Source: Laccaria trichodermophora (Eukaryota > Basidiomycota > Agaricomycetes > Agaricales > Hydnangiaceae). From it: a DNA stretch of 64,000 bases. A program made the position numbers and the translations under genes. Location: positions 930,001 to 994,000 of the forward strand of contig JACTVC010000012.1 in NCBI GenBank assembly GCA_018417955.1, written 5' to 3'. The notes below the pieces were generated by a model. That model saw nothing but the letters and a program-made list of their open reading frames with translations, did no database searches and was not told the origin of the DNA. Of this stretch, positions 32,103 to 43,035 are shown piece after piece; position 1 is the first letter of the stretch; each line of letters opens with the position of its first letter.

Positions 32103-35100
32103 TCACGGCCTCGGCCATATATCCGTAACAGTCCTCCTCCGTTCCCTTCCATGTGTCGGCAAAATCGTCGAAGCAGCACTTCTATCAGCAGCATTCGCGG
32201 TAGACCCCCTTCCATACGTCAGAATCCCCGCATCATCTTGCACAAGAGAACCCTCAAGCGACTTCCTCGAAACCCCAAGCGTCCTCCTCCTATCCCTATC
32301 CCTCTCAACAGCAGACGTCGAAACCGACTTATTCAACGGCGGAGCCCTCACATCATTCTGAATCGCGCTATCAGAAATACTGTTCCCTTCAGCACTCGTC
32401 GAAACCGTCCTCTTCCGCTCATCATCAAGATGCTGCTGCTGCAGCCCAGAAAGCGCCGCAGAAACCGAAACAGCAGACGGTCGTGAAAACGTCACCGTCG
32501 AACGTGCAGGCTTATTCGAATCGGTACGGACGAGCGGGGACGCAGGCGAGTTGGTGGACACGGTATGTGCTGTCAGTGCAGTCGTCGCACTACTTGGGGT
32601 GGTAAGCCCAGGAAAGGTAGGAACGCTACCACGGACGGTAGATATGGACGCCAACGAAACTCTAGGCCTGCGCTCACGATCTCGGACGGAAGCTCCTTTA
32701 TCTGTAGGCGTGCTGACGGGGACATTCGCTTTTCTAGATTCAGAAGGGAGCACAGCGAGTGGTTTGGGTAACGTCAGAGGTGGCAACGTCCGACTCCGAC
32801 CCAGAGGCTGATCGCGTGTTCTCGAAGCTGGAGTAGGGGAGGGTTCGTAGTCTTGAGATGAAGTTAAAGTCCTTTGAGAGTCCGAAGGACCTAGACGACC
32901 AGTAGTACCATTGGCAGCAGCAGCGTCCATCTGATGTTCTCGTTGTTCACGAGGGGTAAACAACCTCCGGACTGACCCAGACGGAGGAAGAGCCGCACTA
33001 GACAACTGCGTCGCTCTACCATGAGGCGGAGGCGTCTCAAACTGCTTGGTGTCCAAGTCCCTGGTAGCTTGGAAAGGCGAAGACCTCGCAAGAGAACTCT
33101 CCGCTCTCCCAGCACCAAGCCTCCTCAAAGCCTCCTCCCGATCCCGATCCCGATCCCGATCCCTATCCCTAGGCTCCCAACTCTTCCTCGAATCCAACGC
33201 ACTCCGCCTCCCACTCCCCGTGCTCGTACTGGCAGCAACGTCCGGGCTTCCAGCGGCCCCTCTAGCTCTAAGATCCTCGTCATTCAGACTGACACTCCTG
33301 CCGTGCACAGAAGGGGACCCATGCTGCTGCTCACTAGCCGTAAAGTCCCTCACCACCTTCCCCATCCCAAGCAAGAACCCAGTAACACCGCGCACGAGAT
33401 CATCAGCAGCCCGCACCCCTTCCCTATACTCAGCTCCTACCCTCCTCCAAACCTCCGCCACATCTTTATCAACACCACTCGAATCGTCCACCTCAGCGCC
33501 AACCTGCGCTTCCATCGCCCGACTAGTCCCAAGCCTCAAAAGCCCATTGAGCCTCTCAGCAGCATACACAACATTCTGTGCATTCCGTGCCAAATCACTT
33601 GATGACGTCCCACTGGACGGAGGGAGATGAGGGATCTTGGCCAAATGCGACTCAAACATCGTCAGACTGTCCAACATCAGCTTTGTATGTTCCGTTTGCT
33701 GGAAAGAACCGCCAAGGACTGGGGTTGGCGGTCCAAAGCGTTTTGTTCCAAATGGGCTGGCAGTGGAAAATCGCTCGTATCTCTCCTGCTGCATATGCTG
33801 AGGCGTAGCAGAGGCAGGCGCGACGTTTGCAGATGGGGTAGGCGGTGGCGCAGGGGTGACATTGTTGCTGCCGCTGTGACGACTGAGGGAAGATGCTGCA
33901 CGGTCGAGGTCGAGCTGTTCCCTCTCCGTCCTTGTCAAAGAAGGTTCCCTGTGGCTCAACGAGAGGTCACGTTCCTTGTCCCGTGCAACCAGAGAATACG
34001 TGCTCCGGTGGCCTCGCAAACCAGGACGGCCTGGTGGCTCCTCATTGTGCTCCGAATAACGATAATCAGCCATTGATGTTGAAGCTCTCGGTGGCCGCTC
34101 TCGCTCTCGCTCCCCACCCAATACTCTTCGCCTGCCATCATCGTCAATGTCATGGGGACTCCACTCAACCCGCCGATCCTTAAACACCTCTACTGCGGGC
34201 TCCTCCTTACGCGTCAAACCAGCAGCTCTGAGCCCTTCTCCAATCAGACTCCTACCTCCAGGACTCCACAACCCCAAAGCACTTTCAGCACTCCCTCCAC
34301 GCAAGCTCTGCCTCCTCTCTTTTTTGGCATCATCATTCACAGCTGCCGTGGAAAAAGAGACAATTGACCGATAATCGTCGCTTCCCCATCGACCAGCTGT
34401 CTCCGCCCCATTGCGCCGTAGTTCTCGTACAGTGGAAGAACGCCCGACCCCGTTCGTTGTTCTATATGGTGTCATCGGCTCCAAAGAAAGCTGGAAATCA
34501 GAACAATGAGAATGACTGTAGCTATTGAGTCCAAAGCAACTCACTCTTCCTTCTCGTCGTTTATCACCACCATCCAAACTCCCTCTCCTCCTGTGGTTCG
34601 TTCTTGGCTGGTCACCATTATCGTCTGTCATCCTTGTCTCTCCTCTGAACTCTTTAGGCAGTGCAGCCCGCTTCCTAGTGCCCAACGGACTTCGTCTAGA
34701 CGATGCAACCGCCGCCAAAGCACTCTCCGTGATATCCCTTACGGTGTCTTTTGGCCGTTCTCTAGCAGTTCCAGTTATAGTGTCATATCTGGCGGAATCC
34801 CCTTCGTCAAAAGACATATGCGCCATGGATGTCCGTTTCCGCCTTCGACTGGGACTATTACTTAAATTAGAACCAGAGGACAGCGTCGCTGCACTGAGGG
34901 TTCGAGCTCTATCGGGTGATCCGGGCGCTGATGTTTTACGATGACGACGATACGGAGTTACTGCGGTGGTCGGATCGCCCGGAGGGGGAGGCGTGGTAGG
35001 ACGACGGGAAGGGTGGGAACTGGTCGATGCAGAGTGGTGATGAGATGAAGAGTAGGAATGCATTGAAGTGGACTCGCGCTCGGTTTCAGAACCGGAAAGA

Positions 35101-35943
35101 GTGTCCCGTCGTTGTAATGGTGGTGGTGGTGGTAGTGCACGAAGCTGCCGAGGTGGATTGGAAAGGCGAGAGGAGGAGGTGGATGAAGCGTGTGACGGGG
35201 CCGAAGAGCGAGAGTCAGGCGTCGCTGCTCGTGCCCGGCGACCAGAGGGCGATGGAGTACTTAGCCTTGAAATGGAGGAAAGCTTGTCAAGGGCCTAATG
35301 TGGCAAAGAAGGCGCATATATGCGCCAAAGTCAGCCACTTCAATGTGAAACAGAACAAGTGGCGTACCATTCGATTTCTCTCGGTCAAACTCTTAACTCT
35401 TTGCAACGCCAGAACATTCTCACTAGAACTCTTGAGTGTATGCCTTCTGTCCAATCTCTCGGTATCATCTCCCTCCAGATCATTGTCATTATCATCGTCA
35501 AAATCTGCATGCCCTTCAGGTTGCCGTTCATCCACCAATCGACTGCCCAAATCCATGCTACTGCCCTTCAAGCTAACACTCGGCGTCGTCTTATGGCTTC
35601 CACTACTCGTACTCGCACTGCTATTGCTCGTGTACGACAACGGCCGTTGTTGACGTACGGCAATACTCCCCGCGTCGCCCGTACTCTCGCTACCCGTGGA
35701 ATTCGTCGCAGGCGGAGATGGAAGCCCGGAATCTCGTGAGCCGATACTAGAACTCGGACTAGGCGGTTCCGGAAGGTCTGGAAGACCAGGGTGTGTGTTA
35801 TCTTGGATGAAAGAAGAAGATGACGACGGTTGCGGAGATTGACTAGAGTTGGGGTTGTTGGCACTCGTGCTAGCGTTGCTGCCGATCCAAACTGCAGACA
35901 AAGGTCGATTGTGCTTGACCTTGAGCGCTGGCCGAGGGGTCAT
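32103..35943 (-). CDS. Large Ser/Arg-rich disordered protein, unrecognised
   Basis: Three exons, 35943-35368, 35294-34545 and 34490-32103, give 1237 aa. Most of the product is low-complexity Ser/Thr/Pro/Arg sequence with many basic clusters (RRHRKTSAPGSP, RSRTLPPLTLPK) and an RD dipeptide run around 33140-33170. One part looks folded, about 140 residues encoded near 33260-33720 (TKLMLDSLTMFESHLAKI … AEVWRRVGAEYREGVRAADDLVRG), and is predicted helical. Another short conserved-looking patch is VLALQRVKSLTERN at the exon 1/2 junction. There is no signal peptide or membrane span. Many Ser-Pro sites suggest regulation by phosphorylation, perhaps a cytoskeletal or cell-cycle scaffold. That is a guess; I do not recognise the family. 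Confidence 0.75.
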
Positions 35944-36691
35944 CTAGAGTGTGTATGCTGTAAGCGGGCGGGTGTGGATTACGTTTTTTGTGCCAGTTGT
36001 TGATTGCTGCTGCCTGTTAAAAGGATTGAAAAGATGAAAGAGTAAGGAAGGTGATCGTTGTGCGTGATGGCGAGCAAGGGCTGCAGAACATGAAATGGGC
36101 AATTGCTCGTCGACCACGGCGACGGCAAAAGGTAAAGTGGAGGACGTTTGCAAAGACGTTTGAATCAAAAGAGTCGCGGTCAACAAACACAAGGTAAAAA
36201 TATTATTTATTTTCTGCTGTCTCACGATTGACACCACCATGTCTGAAACGGCTAAATACGATCGCCACTCAACCATCCGAAATTCTCCATGCCGTTTCAA
36301 ACTGCGCCGCAACAACCATCTCTCGACTACCTCGGGAAACCTACAGCAGTAGCATACCCACCCCCTCCAAGTGTTGTCAGAATCACCATAGTCACTAGTG
36401 GAACAATCCCAGTGCCTAAAGGAAGGCGCCAGACAGCTAGAAGGCGATTTTCGCCGATGCTGGATCGCAAACCTGTTATGGAGACTGTCATCATTGGAAA
36501 CAAAGCAACGATAGACAGACGAAAAGTAGTTCTAGCGTACTTGTTGCTGAAGCCAACCACCACTATTGAGCATTCTTGCGAGTACCCGGACTGTCCTTGA
36601 GAAGAAAGAGCCGCAAGGGTGATAGTATTCCGCGCCGACACCTAGCTATGTCACTCTTCCTGTAGAGTTGGTTGAACGCGAAGAAACTGCA
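35944..36691. other. Intergenic
   Basis: Upstream region of the disordered-protein gene. Open frames exist on both strands near 36290-36640 but lack recognisable domains, so none is called. Confidence 0.35.
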
Positions 36692-37246
36692 TCACACCGG
36701 CGGCTTCACGATCCCCTGGCCAATCTTGTAATACACAATCGACGCATCCTCCGACGTAATGCCCAGATAGATCTCTTTCGTGTTCAACTGCGCAAATGCC
36801 GCTTGAAGCCTAATAGAAATCTTGACAAGTTCACCGTGACAGGGATAGGCAGACGTACCAGGCAAAAGAGACCGTTTCGGATAGAGAACAAGGTACCACG
36901 TGTAGCACCATGTCCTGCAAACAATCGATATTGAAAAAAAGAACAAAGGGAAAGAAAACGCACCATGTCTTTTTTCTTCCCTTGTATAGCACCCCGCTCA
37001 CACCTGTTAACTTGGACGTCCTGCCATTGTTGAGCTAGATCTTTAATGTCAGATGATTTATTTCCTCGTAGGGATGGAGACTCGGAGGGAGTCTGACCGT
37101 ATACGATGTCGTTGTACGCTTGGAACAGGCCTGATGCGGCACGGGGATACTTTTCGAGTAGCTTGGCGAGGATGGGGCGCTGCAAGTCGTTAAGGACGAT
37201 CAACTTGTGAGGAGGGAGAGAAAGGTACTGAGGGATGGGATTCCAT
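36692..37246 (-). CDS. SEN15: tRNA-splicing endonuclease subunit Sen15, copy C
   Basis: Five exons (37246-37229, 37179-37098, 37034-36964, 36914-36859, 36809-36692) give 114 aa. Junctions are the same as in copy A and the ends are identical (GIVKPPV). Relative to copy A it lacks 9 nt in exon 3, so VVDLD before the conserved Arg-Cys is shortened by three residues without a frameshift. Intron 2 is longer (63 bp against 53) and happens to be open, so a read-through product is also possible. The frame is intact, but the deletion hits a conserved strand, so activity is uncertain. Unlike copies A and B it is not accompanied by a MYND gene. Confidence 0.75.
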
Positions 37247-37589
37247 TTTACAAAGGTCGTTGTCAGTGTGTGACGTCAGTCACGACCTCGCGATCGTCAG
37301 AAATATTTCGTACGCCGACATGACCGACTTTTAGATCTTCCCCGCCTAGACAAAAATCTAATTGGCAACATCACTTCTTTCCCCAGATCGTCGCCGAGGA
37401 TTCATTCAGCAGCTTCCTCGGTGAGATTTTACTCATGTCCTTAACCTGTCTCGGTCGATACGGAACCAGGAATCAGGATAAGATCTGAATCCAATGACAC
37501 ACACCGGGGAAGCCTCTTTCTTCTTTACCCCTGCCCGAACCAGTACGAACTATCTATAAAACCCCACCCACCTCAACCCAAACACACCC
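37247..37589. promoter_or_regulatory. Divergent promoter region
   Basis: Shared upstream region of SEN15 copy C and the NTF2-like gene. A TATAAAA motif lies near 37555, about 35 bp before the ATG at 37590. Confidence 0.4.
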
Positions 37590-38069
37590 ATGTCCATGGC
37601 CAACCCTTCAAGTTCCCAGTCCGTGTCCACACAAGACAACCTCATCTCCGCAACCAATGCCTTCTTCCACGCCCTCGCATCCAACACCCAGTCCCTAACC
37701 CTCCTAACCCACTTCTCCACAACCCACCCCGTAACAATCCAACACGCCCCAGCCCTCTGCCCCCACCCGCAAACATCCCGCCTCTCAGGCCTCAACGCCG
37801 TCCGTTCCTACTTTGACCTCCTCGCCACAAACTGGACCCGCTCAAAAATGGCCATACGCACAAACCCACGCGCGGACGCGAAAACGCACCGCGTCGTTGT
37901 AAGCGCTAGCGTTACTTGGACGTGGCGCAGGAGCGGCCGCGAGTGGGATGAAGATTTTACGTGTACACTGGAGTTTGATGAGAATTATAAGATCTCCAGC
38001 TTTGTCGTGAAGACTGACTCGGCGCCGGAAACGTGTGTTATGAGAGCTGTGGACTCGGCCGTAAAATAA
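37590..38069 (+). CDS. SnoaL/NTF2-like fold protein
   Basis: Single exon, 159 aa. It opens with a helix typical of the fold (NLISATNAFFHALASNTQSLTLLTHFSTTHPVTIQH), then GLNAVRSYFDLLATNWTRS, then curved beta strands (THRVVVSASVTWTWRRSGREWDEDFTCTLEFDENYKISSFVVKTDS). This is the layout of small NTF2/SnoaL-like proteins, which bind or isomerise small molecules in a cone-shaped pocket. The ligand is unknown. There is no signal peptide. The second ATG, two codons on, is an alternative start. Confidence 0.65.
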   Translation: MSMANPSSSQSVSTQDNLISATNAFFHALASNTQSLTLLTHFSTTHPVTIQHAPALCPHPQTSRLSGLNAVRSYFDLLATNWTRSKMAIRTNPRADAKTHRVVVSASVTWTWRRSGREWDEDFTCTLEFDENYKISSFVVKTDSAPETCVMRAVDSAVK

Positions 38070-39512
38070 AGGGCGCTTCCCAATAATTGTGGGTACCCCT
38101 TCCTACCTTGTGGACATGTCATCATCTGATCTGATACCTTAGATTCTTCTATCTATTGGCAGTTTGGCGCGCAACGAGAGCCACGACTATATAATCAGCT
38201 GGGTCAGCTCTCAGGATTCAGGGTTCGGCCATCGGTCATGAATGCGACCAGGCCCGCATGCCGAGTTCGCTCGGCAGGAAGGATGAATCCTTCCATAGGA
38301 GTACATATATCCCTCTTATCTCGGTGACCTTACGCATCCCCGTGGCCTTAATTCGAAATTGGCAGGGCCGTTGGACTTCATGCATCATGCTTGTTCCTTA
38401 CGAGATATTTGGACCAGGATGGACTGACCTTCGAGTCTTCGGGGGTGGGATTAGTCATCATATCTACGACGCGGTGTTGTATAGCAAGGAATATGGAATT
38501 AGGGAGATGCGCAGTAATCTATTTTGCCCGCCTTGACCACGTTGACAGGCTTCCGGTGTACAAACGTCAACTCAACGTATGGTATAAAACACGCCCCCAA
38601 GATTGCCGCAATCCATCGTACGGCCAACAGTTGTCACTCAAAAAGCCCTCTTTCAGGTCTCGTACGACCAGAAAAGATTTTTCATCCGTGGTATTCCACT
38701 GCAGGTAACTTTACCTTCAAGCCCAGGAAAATTTAGTCCATACTCATTTATGTAAATACCGAGGAATCCTTGGAGTAGTTTAGGTTGTAAGAAACCTCGA
38801 GCGATCGCTGGACCATCATCGGGATACCACAGCTGGGTCGTCAGCTTTCCATACCTGTCAATGAATAATTGGTACTGCAGATGTAAACAATCCCCTTCAA
38901 TCCTGATAGAGAAATATGCGCTTTATATTCACTCAAAAAACTTACTAGAGTCACTGACATTACTGGTTCGTCGAAGGCCGAGCAATGAATGTAGCATTCG
39001 CAGCAGTCTTGAGCATCGAGTAATCTATTTATAGCCAAGGGTAAGGATCGTCCGATCGCGAGATGAGTTGAACGACGTCATTGATAGTAGGAAAGCTTCA
39101 AATTGAGCCTCGCATCCATAGATATATTTACTGCGTTAAGCCTCGCACTCGTTGAATAAATAAATTCTGGTAAGAGAGATTGTCGGATGAATCAAAATTT
39201 GGCCCCGAAATTTCATATAGTAAACGATTGAGTGGTTCTTCGGGGAATGACACGCGCTGTGAATGAAGGAAGTGGGCCAGGAATCATGTGAGCTGGAAAA
39301 TATGAGCGACAGGACCATTGTGCGAGCGCGCTGTTGTTGGATCCAGAGTTGATGCATAAGTTTCGGGAGGTATGTAAATACTGGGTCCATATCTATGGTT
39401 CGTTTTCCAATGCAGGCGATGGAGGCAACCTGTCCTTCAAGGACGTAAAGAAGTATTCAAGTCGTAGTTGCGAGCGCGCTGCCTCAAGGCTTCAATATAT
39501 ATACAATTCTCA
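38070..39512. other. Intergenic
   Basis: About 1.4 kb with short spurious frames only. No gene or element could be supported. Confidence 0.4.
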
Positions 39513-40867
39513 TTACTGTGAGCACATCGAACAATCACATTCACCCTCAGGAGTCCTAGTCATCCCTTCCAACCACCTATATTGAGACAGCCGCGACGCA
39601 GAAGGCCGCTTAGACGGGTCCACCCTCAAACAGTCTTTGATAAACTCGGCTGCCCAAATCGCATCGTTTCCCTCCAAAACTTCCGAGAGACCTTTGTCGA
39701 TGGCATCTTCAGAAACAACGGCGTGGTAATCCGTCAAATTTTCGTCTTTCAGCCATTCAGGCGGAATGTGCTCGGGACATTTTCCACGTCGGAGGACTCC
39801 GCTTATGTGTGCGATCATTTCGGAGATGGTGGGTTGGGTGACAAAGGGAGATGTACCAGTTAAAAGGTAGAATGTCTATGAGAAGTTTGTCAATGAAAAA
39901 GAACGCAGACCGTGATTGGAATGACTTGCCATATAACCCAACATCCAGATATCGGTATCAGTTGAACAGTATGCGGATTGCAAGAGCGTTTCAGGTGCGA
40001 AAGAGTAGTCGACACCCTTCTCCAGTTCCAATGCCGGTTGATGGGGTAAATTTAATTTTTGAGCTGACAGAGAAAGAGACAATTTTAGAAAATTGATGCA
40101 AAAAGCGGGAGGAGGGCATGCCATGTCCGAAACCACGGAGAAACAGGCTCCAGTTTGCAACCTTTTTCTTCTGATCGTTCCAATGAAACCCGTGACCGAG
40201 AGGTTGTGATATCGGTTGTGATATCACAACCGAGTACATCTTGTTTTTTCTAATGGTCGGTCGCGGTTCCGAATCGAGGACAGACTTGATATCTTCAGTT
40301 CCATATGCAAGGCGCGAGAAGTAAACATTTTCAGGCTTAACAGCTGGAGATAACCGTTGTCAAGATCCTGACAATCATTGTACATGAGGATTGCGTACCT
40401 CCGTGCATGATGCCAACCTTATGCAGGGAATCTAGCGCCTCGGCGGCGGTTACGACGATGCGCTGAACGGCATGGACAGGCAGACGCTCGTGATCCGCCT
40501 CATGCATCAGTGCTTGGACGGTGGTGCTCATTGGATCTAAGACAAGACAAAGATGTGTGCCAGCGCGGGTTCCCTCCCAGAAGTCAGTGTGGTAGACTGG
40601 AACGGGTGCGCCCCTGCACGCAAGATCGTGGACGACCTTGAGGATGGGGACTTCCACGGTCTTCGCATGCTCTGAGGCGGCGGTAGTGTAGATTTTGATC
40701 GCGAAGTAGTTGTCTTTGCCCCGGACAAGCCATGTAGATGATCGAGAGCCATAGCCCAGCTTGCGGACAATTTGGAACTTTCCACCGTTGAGTTTTTGAC
40801 CCATCTTGGCAGAGAAGTAGCCTCCGCCCTCTGAGGGGGAGAGATCGAGGGGTTCTTCAGGGTACAT
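39513..40867 (-). CDS. SRPK-like kinase lacking catalytic Asp residues (putative pseudokinase)
   Basis: Four exons, 40867-40399, 40343-40122, 40063-39930 and 39875-39513, give 395 aa. The lobes follow the SRPK-like layout: glycine loop KLGYGSRSSTW, VAIK-type K58 (YFAIKIY), LDSLHKVGIMHG, VKPENVYFS, APETLL, DTDIWMLGY and the C-terminal DCLRVDPSKRPSASRL. The catalytic loop reads HGAVKPEN (A157 instead of Asp), and the DFG position reads GFG (227-229). Both catalytic/metal Asp residues are therefore replaced. Introns 2 and 3 use GC donors (GCATGC, GCAAGT). It may be a regulatory pseudokinase or an early pseudogene. The open frame across four exons favours the former. Confidence 0.7.
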
Positions 40868-43035
40868 GGGTTACGATTGACGAAACCATGAGCAGTGGAT
40901 CTTATAAATGACAAGACCCTGGGACAGGCGCCCAGCGCCCACTGTTGATGCCTTCTGACTCGGTAAGACTTCGCCTCTTCACGTGATGACTGTTGGTAAT
41001 CACCGACCTTTACTTCAAGTGCATGACCACTGACTCCTGAGGGAGGTCTACAATCTGTATAATGGCAAACGGGAGGGTGTTGGGAAACGCTGCGGCAAGA
41101 CCTGGTCTCTGTTTCAAACGCCACGTTGCTACACCTTATTATTGCACAAAATGCGGGTGTATTAGGCGCAGTATGTCTTCGTAAAGACAAAAAGAGGACT
41201 CGCCCGAAATCGGTCTTCCAGATGCAGCTTTTGAACATCTGTGGTGGGCTGAATTCTGGGGTCCTGTCATGAGTCAGATTTCCTGAAGGATGACAACACA
41301 ATGGACCCACCATACTCACGTAAAGGACCTAGACTGCTGCAGTGCAGAAACTACCCCACCAGTGGACGAACATGAAGGCAGCTTGAGTTCGAATGCGCCT
41401 CAATCTGCCCGATACGGCGGTCTGTGTCTGTCACTGCCTGCCTTTCATGTCGGACCAAGAAGGTTTAGTACCTAGGCCAGCTTAGGCTAGGCTTCATGGT
41501 CACGCGACGGGAGTAGTCTTGGAGGTTCTTGCAAGGTATACCTCTGAGCGGCAAAAGAGGTACGAGAGGTCGGCATGTAGCCAGACAACTTGCCACGCAA
41601 CCCCAGATCACTCAATCCTCCGGACCTACGTTTATATGGAGCCTTACTGGCTTCAAACCCGCAAGTTATTCAGCGAATTTGAGAGGCTTCATCTTGAAAA
41701 CCAGTTTCTTCTTATATCGTGGGCGTGCAGGTCGTTCAAGTGCCGGGTTGTCAAGTAGATCATTTGGAGCAATGATGTCAACGAGTTCCCGTTCGAATGA
41801 GGTATGTTCGGAGGTTCACGTGCCGTCATCAATAAGGGGACTAGTAGGATGAGGGCGTAGAGTGATCATGGGGTTGCTGGTGGAAGGCTAAGAACCCGTT
41901 ACATCAACAACACCTAGCGAAGCAAGCCAAATGTTCAGCGATCTAGATGTATCGTGGCTAGAAATGTGAGACTTCCAGCCTTGTTTTCGGATTGATTTGG
42001 GTCCTCTACGCGAGTTTTGCAGCCTTCCGCTTGCCCTTCCCTGCTTTCTACATACGAGCCTTTCCTACAACAGGCGTCGACGTGAACCGGTTTGCAACTG
42101 TAGGCCTGAGAGCATGTACAACTTTGCAAGGGCAGATGCGAGAACTTGTCCAGGGTGTGGATTTTCCTCTATCGCTTCCACATAGTACTTGATGAGAGGG
42201 ATCGAACAAATTCCTCGTTGGGTGATACTTCATGATCTGCAGTAAAGAAGGCGCTGGGTCCGCTTTTGCGAACGCTTGCTAAGAAGGCGTTTGACCTTGA
42301 AGTTTGACGCACTGCGAACCTTCAGAGTGGTCGGAGTTGTCTGACGAAGAAAAATCAGACATGAGTAGGTCGTCGGGAGTGCATGCGTGCGGAGAGCGAC
42401 AATTCAAGCGTTCAGTAACGTTCAGTACCAGCGCTTGTCGGTTGGTTTGGGAAAATGTCGTATCACAGCCACAGACCATCTTTTACTTCCTCCTTCATTC
42501 TGAATCTGTGACGTCTCGCTGGTAACGACCTCATTATTGACTTCTTTCAAATATTGTGGGGTCTCCCAGACAAAAAAGCGGGTTCCACCTTGGTCCTACA
42601 GTTAAGCAGAATTAAAATATGCTTGTCTTCATTTGTCTTCGTCAAAAGCGTTCTCAGACTTCTGCTAGACATTCAGAGGTCCATTTTTGTTATCGGATTG
42701 GAAGGTAGTCTCTTGGCACATTTTTACCGCTTGACGACTAGAGCAAAAATCAAGGGATGGTTCCTCATGCACTCCTCGTGGCCAGTCCACCAATCTAATG
42801 TCCATTCAAACTTGAGCGCCAAATCTCAGGTTTAGAATGAAGTTCATATCGATAGAGCGATATCACACTCTTCACACCTTCAAACTATCGGAAATCTACG
42901 AGATCTCGCAGAGTTCGTCCGCAGAAGTCCCGCAACTGCCTTGACTTCACCACCCCTCCTTTGTAGCTGTGATCTTCCTCCCCAACCTCACCACTTGAAA
43001 CAGAAATTAACCAGGCACTTACCTGGATAGCCAAA
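40868..43035. other. Intergenic
   Basis: About 2.2 kb. Many short frames, none with recognisable domains or coherent splice structure. No repeat shared with the rest of the window was noticed. Confidence 0.4.

Noticed and set aside
36289..36641. Overlapping open frames of about 103 codons on both strands
   Set aside because: Each is the shadow of the other. Neither shows a family signature, start context or neighbouring exon.
40868..43035. Hidden gene in the 2.2-kb gap
   Set aside because: Short frames could not be linked by plausible introns into any recognisable protein.
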